Notes: generated from the sequence alone by a model not told the origin. A stretch of DNA of 64,000 bases from Lunularia cruciata (GCA_948567375.1 OX419762.1:33671465-33735464); one strand, 5' to 3'. Shown: positions 8,348 to 20,096, counted from the first letter of the stretch. Numbers and translations: made by a program.

Positions 8348-10260
8348 TGTGGTACCCACATTTTTCATTTTGGACAAGTTTTGAAGAAAAAATGGCTTGC
8401 TGAAACCAAATTGAAACCAAATGGAGAAGAAATGAGTGCAAACTTGTGTTTTGATCAGACCCGAGAGAGTCTACATTGTGTGAGAGGAAGAAGGTCTTGG
8501 ACTGGATCAAACCCGAAGAAGTTTACTTTGTGTCAAAGGAGGGAAAAACTCGGATCATACGTTGAAGGAGTGCAAACTGGAAGGAGAAATAGAAGTTGCA
8601 GGTCAGGATTCTTGCGGGGGCCATATCTCAATGCACACAAGTCCAAATCAAGCATGCTATATCTCGTTGGAAGCGTCTCGTTCAGGGCTTTTTGTTACAA
8701 CCAAAATCGCAAAGTTTGAAGGTCTATAGAAGAAGTTACAAGCATTTGAAGTTTCGGGAGTAGATGTGAAGAGTAGTTTGGTGTCTTTAGGTCAATGTGA
8801 CTTCGGACTGCGTACTTCGGACTTTGGGTTTACATGACTTCGGGTCTAAGGACTTTGCCTCAAGACTAAGATGACCGACTAAATCCAAGGAAGTCGGACT
8901 TTGGAGTGCAGTGAAGGTGACTTCGGGAATCTTGCGGGAAGCATGAGAGGAAATTAGAGTAGGGAAAAAAGATAGTTATGATACCCATGATTTCAATTTC
9001 AGTTCTAATTGAAGATGGAACATGAATTGAAGGAGAAGTAGCAATAGTGAATAAACCCAAAGTGCAAGATCAGACTATAAGTGTCTTTGGGTCAGTTACA
9101 TGAGTGATTAAGGGAAAATAGGTTACAAATTGAAGGTGTAGATAGTGTATTCATGCTTTCAATTACAATTCTTGACGATGACACAGTAGAATTAGTAAAG
9201 GAATTGATAGTAGTTAGACCTAAAGTAAGAGAGATAAGAGTGAAGGTGTCTTCGGATTTGACATTTGACACCTTAAAGAAGAGTGGGTCGGGAGATAGAG
9301 ATTTAGAAGGCTTAATTATGATAGGAATTGTAGATCAAGAAGGAGAAGTGTTAGAATTAGTAGAGGAATTGAGAGTTGTGAAACCCGAGGACAAAATATT
9401 AGGAAGAAAAGTTACTTTGGGTTCGGGTTTGAATAAAGAAAAAGAAGGAGACATCGGATCGGAGTAGAAACCGATTTGAGATTTGAATAGATAAATATGA
9501 AGAGTTGCATTGTCATTTCGGATCTGTAGGTTAGAAGAGTTGTTGTAGAACAGTATAGTTGTTAGAACTATCAATTTGTTCACTATTTAAGAGTGGCATT
9601 TGCAGTCAGATGTTGTTTAGTGTTCATAATTTCTGAGAATAGATAAAGCAAAGTGCTGTGAAGCAATGCTTGTCGCTTGAGCTTGATTCCAAGTATCAAC
9701 GTTGTACTTGTGTTTGTGAGTGTATGAAGAAATTTGAAGTGCAAGTCAATGTGCTTGTTGGATGTTGGATTCTGTAGCCTTGATCTTCATTCTGTGTGTT
9801 TGATCTTGAGTGAAGTGCAATCGGAGCAATGCCTTGACAGATCTGAGAGGAATTGTAGTGTTGGTAGTATTCTACATTTGTGAGTGCAGTGCAAAGTTGA
9901 TGTGAAGCAATTTCAATCAAGGAATTTGTGCCTTTAGTGGAGGGGTGGAACACAATTCTGAGGCAAAGTTGTTTTGCAGTGAAGTGCCATTTTTGGGAGA
10001 GCCTGAATCATCACAATCAAGATTGTTTGGAAAGATTTGATGGAGTTGTGATTAAGGAGTGTGAAATTCATGACAAGACTACGAGTCAGTGCTTGTTACT
10101 CTCTTTTGGGTGTGGTTTCTACTTGAGAGATTAAAGACGCAACCAAGAAGAACTAAATTGTTACTTTGCTTTGTATTTGGAAGTTTCTGACTTGTATCTC
10201 TACGGGAACGAACTTTACTTACCCGATTACCGCAAAAGTGATATTTGCCGGGTTGTCACA
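8348..10260 (+). mobile_element. Family-X element, copy C (short variant with different interior, 1913 bp)
   Basis: Begins TGTGGTACCCACATTTTTC and ends CCGGGTTGTCACA like copy B, and its 3' half (from about 9150) aligns with the C-terminal coding end and 3' region of copy B. The 5' half (8370-9100) is unrelated to the N-domain and linker of the other copies; it contains a 95-codon ORF at 8432-8719 without a recognised domain, and an array of ACTTCGG-type repeats at about 8770-8940. Flanking pentamers CTTTT (8343-8347) and CCTTT (10261-10265) differ at one base, acceptable for an old duplication. It sits inside the DNMT retrotransposon and probably landed before copy B. Confidence 0.75.
9153..9467 (+). 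pseudogene. Family-X protein C-terminal tail variant (copy C)
   Basis: 104 residues matching the last part of the family protein: FDTLKKSGSGDRDLEGL corresponds to FETLKKSGSADKELDRL in copy B, and GSGLNKEKEGDIGSE to the GFESRGRSRHRIG region read in a different frame. The ORF is intact but too short for the coiled coil, and its first ~30 residues have no counterpart. Whether copy C ever encoded its own protein is unclear. Confidence 0.4.
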
Positions 10261-11100
10261 CCTTTGCATGGGTGTTCCCCTCCAACAAGTCACCAAGCCA
10301 AGTAGCTGCACCATTGAAAGCTAAAATTGATGCTGCCATGGTCCCAGACTATAGTGAGCCAAGACTGCCACTACTGAAGCGTACTGGTAGGCGATATACC
10401 CATCTCTTGCCAGATTGCCAACCTAGTCTATAGGAGGTTGTCTCCCCCCAATAGTCAATATTGAAACCCATGGGGTATAACACTGCTCCTCCAACTAGCA
10501 CATCATATGACTCAGCTATTGTCGTAACAGCCTAAGCTCTCACCACCAAGCTATCAATTGGATGACCAAGCTGAACCTAACCAACAAGCTCCCCACATGT
10601 GATATACTGTGTCAAACCACCACCTAGAGATGTCTAGATCTAAAATGGACACCTCTCCACATTGGTCTCCCGTAACTGCAGACTGACTACTACAACCTTC
10701 TCCAACATAAGGGACTGCGTACCACAGTCTAACAAGACTCTCTATGGTGTATAGACCTTCCTGAAGGTCCCACCAAACGGAAAATCCTCCTCTGGTTATC
10801 CAACATGACAACATCAGGTGTGAACCGCACTCTCTCAAAGGCTGGTCTAGTTGGCAACTCCTCCAATCTAGCCATTATTGCTTGCCATAAACCACTGGTT
10901 GCTAAACAGATTCCATGCTCCTCAACCAAGTCAGCTCCACTTCTAACCACCTTTGCTCTAGTAGTAGGAACCGCATCATCCCTACTCTCATAAAGCATGG
11001 CAGCCAACCAAAACATTGGGGCTAAGTCAACTCCTAATATAAACATATCACTGGCTGAAAACAAAGGGCACCGCATAATTGGCTGAGCCGCCTCCAACAT
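10261..11100 (-). pseudogene. Retroviral-type aspartic protease region of the DNMT element
   Basis: Reads on the minus strand from FERVRFTPDVVMLDNQRR through a protease active-site region seen as LDCGTQSLML (about 10727-10698), where DSG/DTG would be expected, to AESYDVLVGGAVLYPMGFN (about 10520-10460). YDVLVGG corresponds to the hydrophobic-Gly motif near the end of the protease fold. Three or more in-frame TAG codons and the DSG-to-DCG change show it is dead. Downstream the frame passes through the copy C/B insertion site into the methyltransferase. The N-terminal 120 residues (11100-10729) are an open connector following the zinc knuckle. Confidence 0.65.
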
Positions 11101-11573
11101 TGTGCTAGACTCAATCTATATAGTAGCAAGTAGCTGACTAGCAAGTAGTTGATCATGCACTCCATCACCACCTACCACACTTGCACTAGGATGTCTAGGA
11201 GCCATGGATGTTGTCTGCAATGCCTCAAATAGCATGAAAGATTAGGGAAGTCTAACCTGTCTCCCAACCTCTCCTCTTTGTGGGTCCAACTTCACTGATG
11301 CTCCTCTAGGCTCTAGAGCACGTACTACACTCCTAGTCACTGTTGTAGATGCATCCACCTGTGTTGCTCCGCACATGAAGTCCAAAGCATCTCTATCACC
11401 AACATATGAAGTGGAAGCCTCAGCACTTGAATCTGATCTCCTCTAAGCAATGGCCATACTAGCCAATCTCTGCTCCAACGACACAATCCGAGTAGCCATA
11501 GCTTTATCAAAAGTAAGGGCAAGTACTACACCCCTATTAGGTGTAGATCCTCTACCACCTTGTTCTCCATGAA

Positions 11574-13034
11574 CTAGAGCTCCTCTACTGCTTGCCATAG
11601 TAGCCCTACCACTCCGTAACTCCAGGTGTAGGTCAAAGCATCGGTCACTAGTGTGACCAAATTTGTGGCAATGCTCACATTGCCTCTATGCTGGCTATGA
11701 TGCACCCAAGGTATCAGGTCCACTACCCTGAGTACACTCTCTCCGATGGTGAGGTCCACCACAAGTCCAACAAGCAACACTACTACTCATTGGCTCCTGT
11801 TGACCCAAAAATGAAGGTAAGGGTCTCTAGCTCCACTAGGTCCTCCACTCGCTCCACTAGGTCCTCTACTCACTCCATAGGATTTGGGCTATCCACCTTG
11901 TCCTCAAAAACCAACTAGGCATGGTGCATTTTGTTGCACTCTAGAAGAAGTAACAATTGTGCATGAGGTCTCCCTACCAAATCCAGATGTCACCACCCTC
12001 TCCTCCACCATGTTTAGCTCAATATGCTCAACCAAACCAAAGACTAGTACCAAAGTAGGCAAAGTAGCCTATAATAATGTAGCATCACAAACTCTATGTC
12101 GCAACTCCCTGTCAAGTATCCCATACCAAAACTGGACTGCTTGGGCCTCAATAACTCCTTGAGTGAAACTGATCAGCCGCCCCATGCGAGTGTATGCTTC
12201 ACGTATGCTCTTTCCAACCTTCTATTTGAACTCTTGCAAGCTCCTCAACTTGTCAGTCCGCACTCCCTGGTAGTTCTACCTCAAACACTAGAAGAACTCC
12301 ACCATGAGGTTAAACCCCAATACCACACCACCTCTTGTAGTGGTACCTCCACTCATTGTAGCACTATTTCTAGCTAGTGTACCTCCACTAGCTCCACCAA
12401 CACTACTTGAGCTAGAACTCATAGGTACAACCAATCTACTCTTGGCCACCAAGCTTGAAGTGATAGAGACATAGTTTAGAGACCAATACTGTCTCCATAA
12501 CTCAATCTCTTCCAAATGAGCTCTCTTGAACTCATGGTAGTCATCCATTGGTGGGCCCTCCAAATGCTGAAACAACCCTTTCCATGCTATGAAGAGCGTA
12601 AACAAAGCCGGGTTCCGCATCTATTGCAAATCACACCAACTATCAAACTCTTGGATGAAGTCATCCAACTCAATGGTACCCATTGTACCAGAGTAACGCC
12701 TAGGGCCTTTGGAGGCCCCATAAATCTTGTCCATGTCTCACAACAATAGTGTGGACACACCAAGTGCACTCTTAACTAAATCAGCTCCTATGTCAAACTC
12801 CAACTCAGAGTCAATCTCCTCCCTCACTGGGACTTGAGATATAGACTGATACGGAGCACCACTCCGAGTAAATCCATTGCATACTATAGGGCTAACTCCT
12901 CTAGAATCCCCAATGAACTCCGTCATGACAAAGTAACCGCAACTGCAACTGCAAACCAGAACCACAAATTGCAACCGCAAGTCGCAACCACAAGTACCCC
13001 ACCAAGTGCAAACACCACCAAGTGCCAATACCAA
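11574..13034 (-). pseudogene. Ty3/gypsy gag of the DNMT element, with CCHC zinc knuckle
   Basis: Gag forms the retrotransposon particle and binds its RNA. The capsid part is at 12700-12288, with FIQEFDSWCDLQ, a TAG replacing an expected Gln codon, then NPALFTLFIAWKGLFQHLEG and DYHEFKRAHLEE. A Ser/Gly/Thr-rich stretch follows. The CCHC knuckle CEHCHKFGHTSDRC is intact at 11678-11638. A short tandem repeat lies on the plus strand at about 11835-11880 (CTCCACTAGGTCCTC units). Reading continues in shifted frames to the protease. The N-terminal 98 residues (13034-12738) are open, low-complexity and probably part of the same gag. Confidence 0.7.
11638..11678 (-). other. CCHC zinc knuckle of gag
   Basis: Minus-strand CEHCHKFGHTSDRC keeps the exact C-X2-C-X4-H-X4-C spacing of retroviral nucleocapsid knuckles, which bind single-stranded nucleic acid. 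Confidence 0.85.
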
Positions 13035-13349
13035 CTAAGCACTACCCACTAATGTAACTCTAACCAAGATAACTACACTAGGAGAAAGTGCAACTTGTAA
13101 CCTACCATCACAACACGCACTCTCACGGTCTGCAAGTCATCACTTCCTACCTCACCAAAGAGAAACAAAGATAGTCTGACTAGTCATCACTCTAGCCTCA
13201 CTACCAAGAGCATACCAGAGCACCAATGCTCAAAATTCAAGGCACCTCACACAAACATGGTGCACAAACAAGAAGTAGAGAATGGATAGGATCTAATCAC
13301 AAGAAATCTAAACAAAAACCCTCCATCTCATAAAACAACATGGGACTGA

Positions 13350-13362
13350 CTCTGTCACCATT
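13350..13362 (-). promoter_or_regulatory. Primer binding site of the DNMT element
   Basis: Minus-strand TGGTGACAGAGTC resembles the initiator-Met tRNA complement TGGTATCAGAGC found in the chromovirus at 32787, with a few changes. It lies two bases past the likely LTR end, where a primer site belongs. Confidence 0.55.
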
Positions 13363-13364
13363 TG

Positions 13365-14811
13365 GTATTTGACATAAGAGAAGTTTGTATCTAAGTCTTA
13401 AGCTATCAAGATCACCAAGAATGGGATCAAACTGGCTCTCCTAGCCAAAGCTACAAGTGTTTAGATAATAGTGGCACAGTCACTAGGACAACAAGTGAGG
13501 GTGGACCAATTGGCTAGGGCACTAGTCTAGGAACAAGAGATTTAGGGGTCAAACCCTATTGTGCACAATCTAGCAGGATGGGCATATTTTTCCAACCAAT
13601 GACCAAGATCTACTCTAAACTAGCTAGCCTCACGCCAGCAAGCTGGCTTGCTAGCCCTTCGTAGCCTCTCATAGCCCACAACCCACAACCCTATGCCTCA
13701 AAGCCTTGAAATACCAAAATTCAGCCAAATGACAACTTGCAACAAATTGGTCATGCCTTCACCTCTTGAGCTCAAAATCACAACCACTGCTCAAAAATTG
13801 CTTCTTCTGTGCTTAAAAATTGGCCAGCACTTCCACACATTGCCAAATCTACAATGAGCTTCTGCACACCGGGGAAAAACTGAACTTCAATTGAGCTACC
13901 AACGATCTACCATGCTTGGACATACCACCAACACTCAAAGTTCTTGCACCCAATTTCCCCCTGATTTCACTTCTTTGATGTAATCAGATCGTTTACAACT
14001 CTCAAATACACTCAACTCAGATCAATACTTGATCTATCACTCTATAAACTGCCAACAATTGGGCGCTAATTACAGTCAACCCACATCCACTCTAGCTAAG
14101 AGAATCCAGGTGACGCTCACCGACCTCTATCCACCATAGTTAAGAACTCAAAGGCTCAACATCAAAGAAGTCAGCTCTTTGGAGCTACACTTCCAAGGTA
14201 TACTCTTGATTTCAACCTAGGTCTCATCCCAATGGTCCCGTTGATGGCACACCCGACGGCATGGATGGTGTAAGTGACGGTGGGCCCCACCATGAAGTCA
14301 GTACCCTAAACACAAAATCTGACCATCGGAAGTAGTCTATGAGTAACTACCAAAATGCCTCTAACTACTAACATTGGAACTCCAATGTCCGAGCAAATAG
14401 ATGCAACACTACAAATGGCGTGACAAAACTCTCAAGTGAGGGAAAGTCCAAATTCCTAGTTTGGTCTTGGCTTGGGTATTTATAAGTAACTAGGTACAAG
14501 ACTCCCAGGAGCTTCTAAGGAAAGTTCTTTCTAAGAGCCATCTTACTTGGAATGCAAGCTAAACTAGGTTTTTACTTGGTGTACAAGCTAAGCTAGCAAT
14601 AAGCTTGGCATACAAGTTATTCTACCCTTAGAAAGTTTCTAGAAGTAATCACCAAGAAGCTTCCTATGTGCTTCTAGAATATTCTACCCATAAGCTTTCT
14701 CTATGCTTCTAGCACATTCTTAGGCTAGTTGTACTTCTTTTTGCTATATTTAGCTTAGACTAATAACTCATTAGCTTCTACTAACTTATCTATTAACTCC
14801 GTATTATTACA
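13365..14811 (-). repeat. 5' LTR of the DNMT element (about 1.45 kb)
   Basis: On the minus strand it starts TGTAATAATACGG at 14811 and probably ends ...ATACCA at 13365, just before the primer site. A TATA box (TATAAATA, 14484-14477) lies about 330 bases in. The first ~450 bases align by eye with the chromovirus LTRs at 32429 and 61878, including AGCTAATGAGTTA, the heat-shock-type block and CACTTGAGAG; the remaining ~1 kb is unique to this LTR. The partner 3' LTR is not in the window, so the end is inferred. Confidence 0.6.
14672..14684. promoter_or_regulatory. Heat-shock-element core in the DNMT-element LTR
   Basis: TTCTAGAATATTC is three perfect alternating pentamers (TTCnnGAAnnTTC), the binding consensus of heat-shock factor trimers, located upstream of the TATA box. 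The same block is found in the other LTRs of this window. Confidence 0.55.
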
Positions 14812-16282
14812 ACAAGGCTGGTTTTCCTTATCATCTTGAGCAAGAACTTTAAAATAGTGACTTAATTCCTTTGGAGTCTATCCTCCTTGCAAGAGATGCA
14901 TTTGATTTCATGGGTCCGCTTGGATCTTAAACTCATCTCCTTGAACATGTGCTTGTTAGATCTAGCTTTCCTCTTATTGTCACTCAATTTCTACCTTCAT
15001 TTTTCAATCTCTAATTGAGCATACTCAACTTATATCTTCATCAAAGTCTTCTCTATTTTCCTCATGTTAATGGCTTTTAGTTTAGTGAGATGTAACCTCT
15101 CCCTAGATTATATATATTTTTCCTTAAGCATGATGATCTTTGCTAAATCATGAGACATAGATATGTTTGGTGACATTATTGATACGCCTTTGCAATAGTG
15201 CAATTTCTTCCCTTGGGTCACTTTCTCCATCTTTGTCATTGAAAGCTCCCTTGAACCCATCCCTTGTTTAGACTAGTGGAGGTGGTGCAACAAAAGGTGA
15301 CTCCTTTAGTGTGCTTTCTTGTATTCCATTTTCCAAGCCTTCTATGTAAACATTAGCTAAACCTTCCATCCCTTGGATGTTTGGGACAAGTTAAAAGCAT
15401 GAGTTGAGAAGCACCATCTTTGGAGGAGAGGAGAATTGATTGCTAGGCAATATGTTTTCTTTAAACTATGGAAACTGCTCCACTCCTTGACCTATGCATG
15501 TGACATGAATTGGAGTTCAATATCCTAAACTTACCATAGCATGTGGCATAATTTTTACCTAAATCCCAAACATGTCTCTATTCTAGCAAAATAGGACACA
15601 TTTCATTCAATTTTTCACCTATGGTTCTCCATTCTTTGCCATACTCTTTCTTTGTGAGCCTTCTCTAGTTGACTTATTTTTCAACTCCCAAGCTTCCTTG
15701 TAAGATTTCATGTACCTTAGCCATTTCTTGTAAAGTTGAGCATCTATCATAATAGCTAGAAATCCTTACCTCTCACAAACCAAAAATGTGGCCATGAAAC
15801 TAAAAGTTGTGGGCTTATGAATGAAAATTTTTGCAATTACCACCATGAATCTATGCAAAATGTTTTGGATCTGTCAAATATTCAAAGATCTGTCCAAAAT
15901 GGTGGTTTACTATTTGGAACTATTGTCCTCCTTTGCTTTGCTAAGAACAAAAGACACCATCCTCAATAATTCTCCAAAATTCCAATCTGAGGGTCTTGGT
16001 TTTGAGTATGATGTGAGTCTAAAATGGTGTCACGACCTAGAGAAGGAAATTGGATGTCTCTATTGCCAATTTTTCTCTACCCTTTTGCATTGGAATTTCT
16101 TGACCCTCAATCAATTCTTGGTTGCCACTACTGGTGGTGTATAACTATTCATAACTCTCAAATTTCCTTGCCACGCACTAAGTCTACCGACAAAAATACC
16201 ACCAAAATTTGAAATGACCGTAACCACATGCTTAGTGAAAGGAGTAGCTTGTAGCAAACACAGTCAAAGATCTAGTTCAAGA
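14812..16282. other. Unassigned decayed sequence between the DNMT element and copy D
   Basis: No intact gene. Minus-strand translation shows broken stretches such as EGLANVYIEGLENGIQEST and EEIALLQRRI (15400-15200) with stops, reminiscent of old retroelement polyprotein or coiled coil but not identifiable. The plus-strand 107-residue ORF at 15821-16144 shows no motif. Confidence 0.3.
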
Positions 16283-16287
16283 GTAGG
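16283..16287. repeat. Target-site duplication GTAGG, left of copy D
   Basis: GTAGG at 16283-16287 is repeated exactly at 20092-20096, flanking the two termini of copy D. Confidence 0.88.
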
Positions 16288-19200
16288 TGTGACAACCCGG
16301 CAAATATCACTTCTGCGGTAATCGGGTAAGTAAAGTTCGTTCCCGTAGAGATACTAGTCATAAATGTCCAAATACAAAGTCAAACGGTAACAATGCAGTT
16401 CTTCTTGGTTGCTTCTTTTATCTCTCAAGTAGAAACCACACCCAGAAGAGAGTAACAAGCACTGATTCGCAATCTTGTCACAAATTAACACTCCTTAATC
16501 ACAACTCCTTCAATTCTTTCCAAACAATCTTGATTGTGATGATTCAAGCTCTCCCAAAAATGGCACTTCACTGCAAAATGACTTCACCTCAGAATTGTGT
16601 TCCACCCCTCCACTGAAGGCACAACTTCCTCAATCAAAATTGCTTCACATCAACCTTGCACTGCACTCACAAATGTAGAATACTACCAACACTACAATTC
16701 CTCTCAGATCTGTCAAGGCATTGCCCCGATTGCACTTCACTCAAGATCAAACACACAGAATGAAGATCAAGGTTGTAGAATCCAACATCCAACAAGCACA
16801 CTAACTTGCACTCAAATTTCTCCAAACACTCACAAACACAATTGAAAAGTTGATACTCGGAATCAAGCTTAAGCGAGCTTGATTCCAAGCACTGCTTCAT
16901 AGCACTTTGCGTTATCTATTCTCAAAAATTATGAGCACTGAATAACATGATACTGCAAATGCCACTCTTAAGTAGTGAACAAATTGATAGTTCTAACAAC
17001 TATACTGTTTTACAACAACTCTTCTAACCTGCGATCCAAAATGACAATGCACCTCTTCATATCTGCCTCTTCAAATCTCAAAATTGTTACTACTCCGATC
17101 CGATGTCTACTTGGTCATCGGCTTACAAACCCAAACCCAAAGTAATTGTACTTCCTACTACTCTATCCTCGGGTTTCACAACTTCTAATTCTTCTACCAG
17201 ATCTAGCAATTCTCTTTCCCGACCCACTCTTCTCCAATGTCTGAATTTCCACTAGTGGGTAACTTATCTAACTCCTTATCTCCCGACCCACTCTTCTCCA
17301 ATGTCTCCGATGGTAACTCCAAAGACATCTGTACTCCTACTTCATCTACCTTGGGTTTTGCTCTAACATCTTTCCGAAGTTTGTCTATCTCCAACTTTAC
17401 TAAGTCTAATCTAATCGTGATATTATCTTCTACCTCTAATATCTTCCTATCTACACGAGTCCTGAGACTTATCAACAGCGCATTCAAATTTGTATCTTTC
17501 GCATGTCTTTGCCTCGTCTCCTGCACCAACAATTTCAACTCCTACAGCCTCGTTTCTTCAATTCAAATGCTGGCCTTTGTACTTAACATCGCATTCATCC
17601 TGAGGACAATCTCCTTCAATGGCTCCAATAGCATCTTTCTTTCTTGCTCTCGATCTACAAGCCAATCCTCCTTGTACATCGCCAACTCTGCTTTGAACTC
17701 GGCTTTCACCGTTTCCTTCTCCTTCTCCTTCTATACAACCTTCTCTTCTTGATTACGAAGTAACTCTCGTAATCTCTCTTCTTCTCTATATCGTGCTGCT
17801 AACTCCCTTTGCCAGAGTTGCTTCTTCTCTTCTACACTCTCCATGACTCTATTGAGCTCTTGTTCCTTTGCCGATACCCTTGCCATAGCATGGATAAGTT
17901 CTACCCTTGAATCAGCAAACTGCTGCTTCAAAATCTCATACTCTGCTATTTGTCTTTCCCTCGCTATGTAACTCTTCTTAACAAGCTCTTCTCAATATCT
18001 CTCTTCTCTCTGCAAGTCTTCAATTACCTGAGTCTTCACTACTGCCTCCGCTCGTAGTACTTCACTTTCCTCCTCACCTTGGGTTATGATTTTCTTCAAC
18101 GAGTTCTCTTCTTCTAATCTTCTTTTGCTAAGACCTACAAAACAGTCTTCACTTTTAGACAAGTTGACTGCATTTCCTTCTTCTTGTGCTCCAATTTCAC
18201 CAGCAGTGGACACATGATCTCCCGCAAGTACTCTACTCCATTACTCGCTACTACCTCCTCTTGCGGAGCCATCTCCCTTCTCACTTCTATTCCCCCCAAT
18301 ACTCGCCTTCGTCCCTGCAGTCTTTGTATCGGAACTGACGCCTCGCTTCCCGAGCTTTCATTCACTTCTTCTTTTACTTTACTCGGACTTGCCTCACACT
18401 TTGCCTTGCGTCTTAAGCGGACTTCCCTCTGAATCGCAATCGTCTTTTCTTCAGCCTCAAGTATTTCATCCTCCAACTTTGTGTTGTCCTCGGCCTCAAT
18501 CTCTGCTTGCACTTCTTCTTCTTCCTTGGCAATTTCTGGCACCGACATCATTTCTCCACCTTCATCGCTGTCACTACTTGTATCTCCACTTTGTAGCATT
18601 AGCTTGGGTTCCTCCTTGCGTTCTGAGTCTTTGGATTGCACTTGGCTTCACCTTTCGAGTCTTCGTCTTCCAACTTGATCACCACCATTCCTTGCCTTGG
18701 GTTTCCTCTCCTGGTCTTCCAAGGTTTTGTCTTGTCTTTGGCTTCGGCCTGCCGACTTTGCTTCTTCAATTTTGGAGTACTCGCTTCTATCTCCATATTC
18801 TTCCCCGTCTTCTTGTAGTACTCGTCTGTGCTTTGGATTTGAAGGATGTATTGTTGCTCCTCTACATCGACTTCTCTTCTTAAGTCGGAGTGGAAGTGCG
18901 ACACCATTTGAGCTCGCTCCGCCAAGTTCAGCAAATTCAACCCGAGGTAGAAGTGCGCTACAAACGGCACAATGTAATGTGGAGGCGATTTATCCCGCAA
19001 ATTCCACACCATTTGTCGTGTTCTTCCATGGAAGCACCTCGCCCAATTTATTGGGTCTCCTGCAAAAAATTTGTGAAAGAACACCGCTTGGTGTTTCATC
19101 ACATAGGTTGTTCTCTCCGGCTTCAGGATTGCTATCAGAGCACTCACAATCCCCCTCTTGATAGGATCTTTATAGCTCTTTACTTTGTATCCATTCTTTG

Positions 19201-20091
19201 TCCGCTTTGACGAGAATGCATCCCTCACTTCTTGGGTTTCTTTGGCTATCTCTCCCTTCCCCAAGAACATGGCACCCTGCTCCGTCCTGCTTCCTTTCCG
19301 AGTACTAATCTCCAATCCGACTCTGTCCAGCGAGCCGAATTTCCTCTCTTCCCTTCTTCCTCGGGTCCATCGAGACACTTGCTCTTGATGATCTCAATCA
19401 TGAAACCTAGAAAACTAACATTCTAGTTCCATGCCAAGAATGTAATCCGAAGTCGGTTCAAGACTTTGATTCTTGCAATTACATCCAACCTCCGAATTGC
19501 ATGATTCCTTACTACAAGTTTGGAGTTCTTCTTTCCTCCTCCCATCTCTCCTGCTTTCACACTATCTCTTGATTTCACTCTTGCGACTTCTCCCTTACAC
19601 ACTAGTGCGTCTTCCACTCTATTTCCCTTCCCACGATCACTTGTAGGATGACTTCTCAACAACTAAGGAAAATTGCTCGACATTGCTTCATCATGAGCTC
19701 AACTTTTATAGAGTTGCGCTTTCTTCATCTCTCTTCAATTTGAGTTTCTACCGAGAAATCACACCTCCTGCATGCACCTATCATTGTCAATCATACTTTG
19801 CGCGTATGGGCCGCCAGTTTTGAACGGTCCCTTCTTGAATTTCTTGCCCCGACAAAAGGCTATTAGACTGACTTTGCCTCGGGTTGAGCTCCCCCAAAAT
19901 GAAGACTCCTTACTTCGGGTTGTATGCTGACAGGGCATTTCCAAGTACTTTGCCTTATGACCCAAAGTCACTTTACTTTGGGTTTCATCCCGAAGACTCT
20001 TTTCTTTGCCTTCTTTGGCCATACAAGCGCAATCCGACTTCTCTATACACTTCTTCTTCTCTATTTTGAAAAAAAAAATGTATGCACCATA
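16288..20091 (-). mobile_element. Family-X element, copy D (complete, 3804 bp)
   Basis: Complete minus-strand copy: plus-strand coordinates open with TGTGACAACCCGGCAAATAT (its 3' end) and close with ...ATGTATGCACCATA (its 5' end, one base changed from ACCACA). A perfect 5-bp duplication GTAGG flanks it. It has the same leader, TATA box, coding region and 3' region as copy B. As in B, there is no terminal direct repeat and no RT, integrase or transposase. Confidence 0.88.
17203..19683 (-). pseudogene. Family-X coiled-coil protein (copy D, disrupted)
   Basis: Start ATG at 19683 (MSSNF, followed by a TAG where B has Leu). The N-domain and linker run as a 259-residue open stretch at 19378-18599, including YKDPIKRGIVSALIAILKPE, MKHQAVFFHKFFAGDPINW and HFYLGLNLLNLAERAQM, then a KKQSRQAEAKDKTK linker. 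The linker and start of the coiled coil continue in another frame (18641-18135), with further coiled-coil pieces at 17931-17731 and 17538-17203. The disruptions differ from those in B and E, so each copy decayed independently after insertion. Comparison of the copies would give a clear consensus protein. Confidence 0.65.
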
Positions 20092-20096
20092 GTAGG

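Larger units (their letters stand above)
10261..14811 (-). mobile_element. DNMT-carrying Ty3/gypsy element, 5' half (LTR, gag, protease)
   Basis: Minus-strand retrotransposon running from its 5' LTR start at 14811 (TGTAATAATACGG) through a primer binding site, gag and protease to 10261, where copies C and B interrupt it; it resumes at 4561 with the DNMT domain. The order LTR, gag, CCHC knuckle, protease, then DNMT in one frame marks it as a Ty3/gypsy-type element that captured a methyltransferase. RT and integrase would have followed but are lost or displaced beyond copy A'. Many TAG stops stand where CAG would be expected. Confidence 0.8.

Noticed and set aside
18389..18883. Plus-strand ORF of 164 codons rich in Leu/Pro/Ser
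   Set aside because: It lies antisense to the family-X linker and N-domain of copy D; similar antisense frames occur opposite copies B and E and reflect the purine-rich sense strand.
16288..20091. Family X as a full LTR retrotransposon
   Set aside because: No direct terminal repeat, primer binding site, polypurine tract, RT or integrase could be found inside copies B or D.
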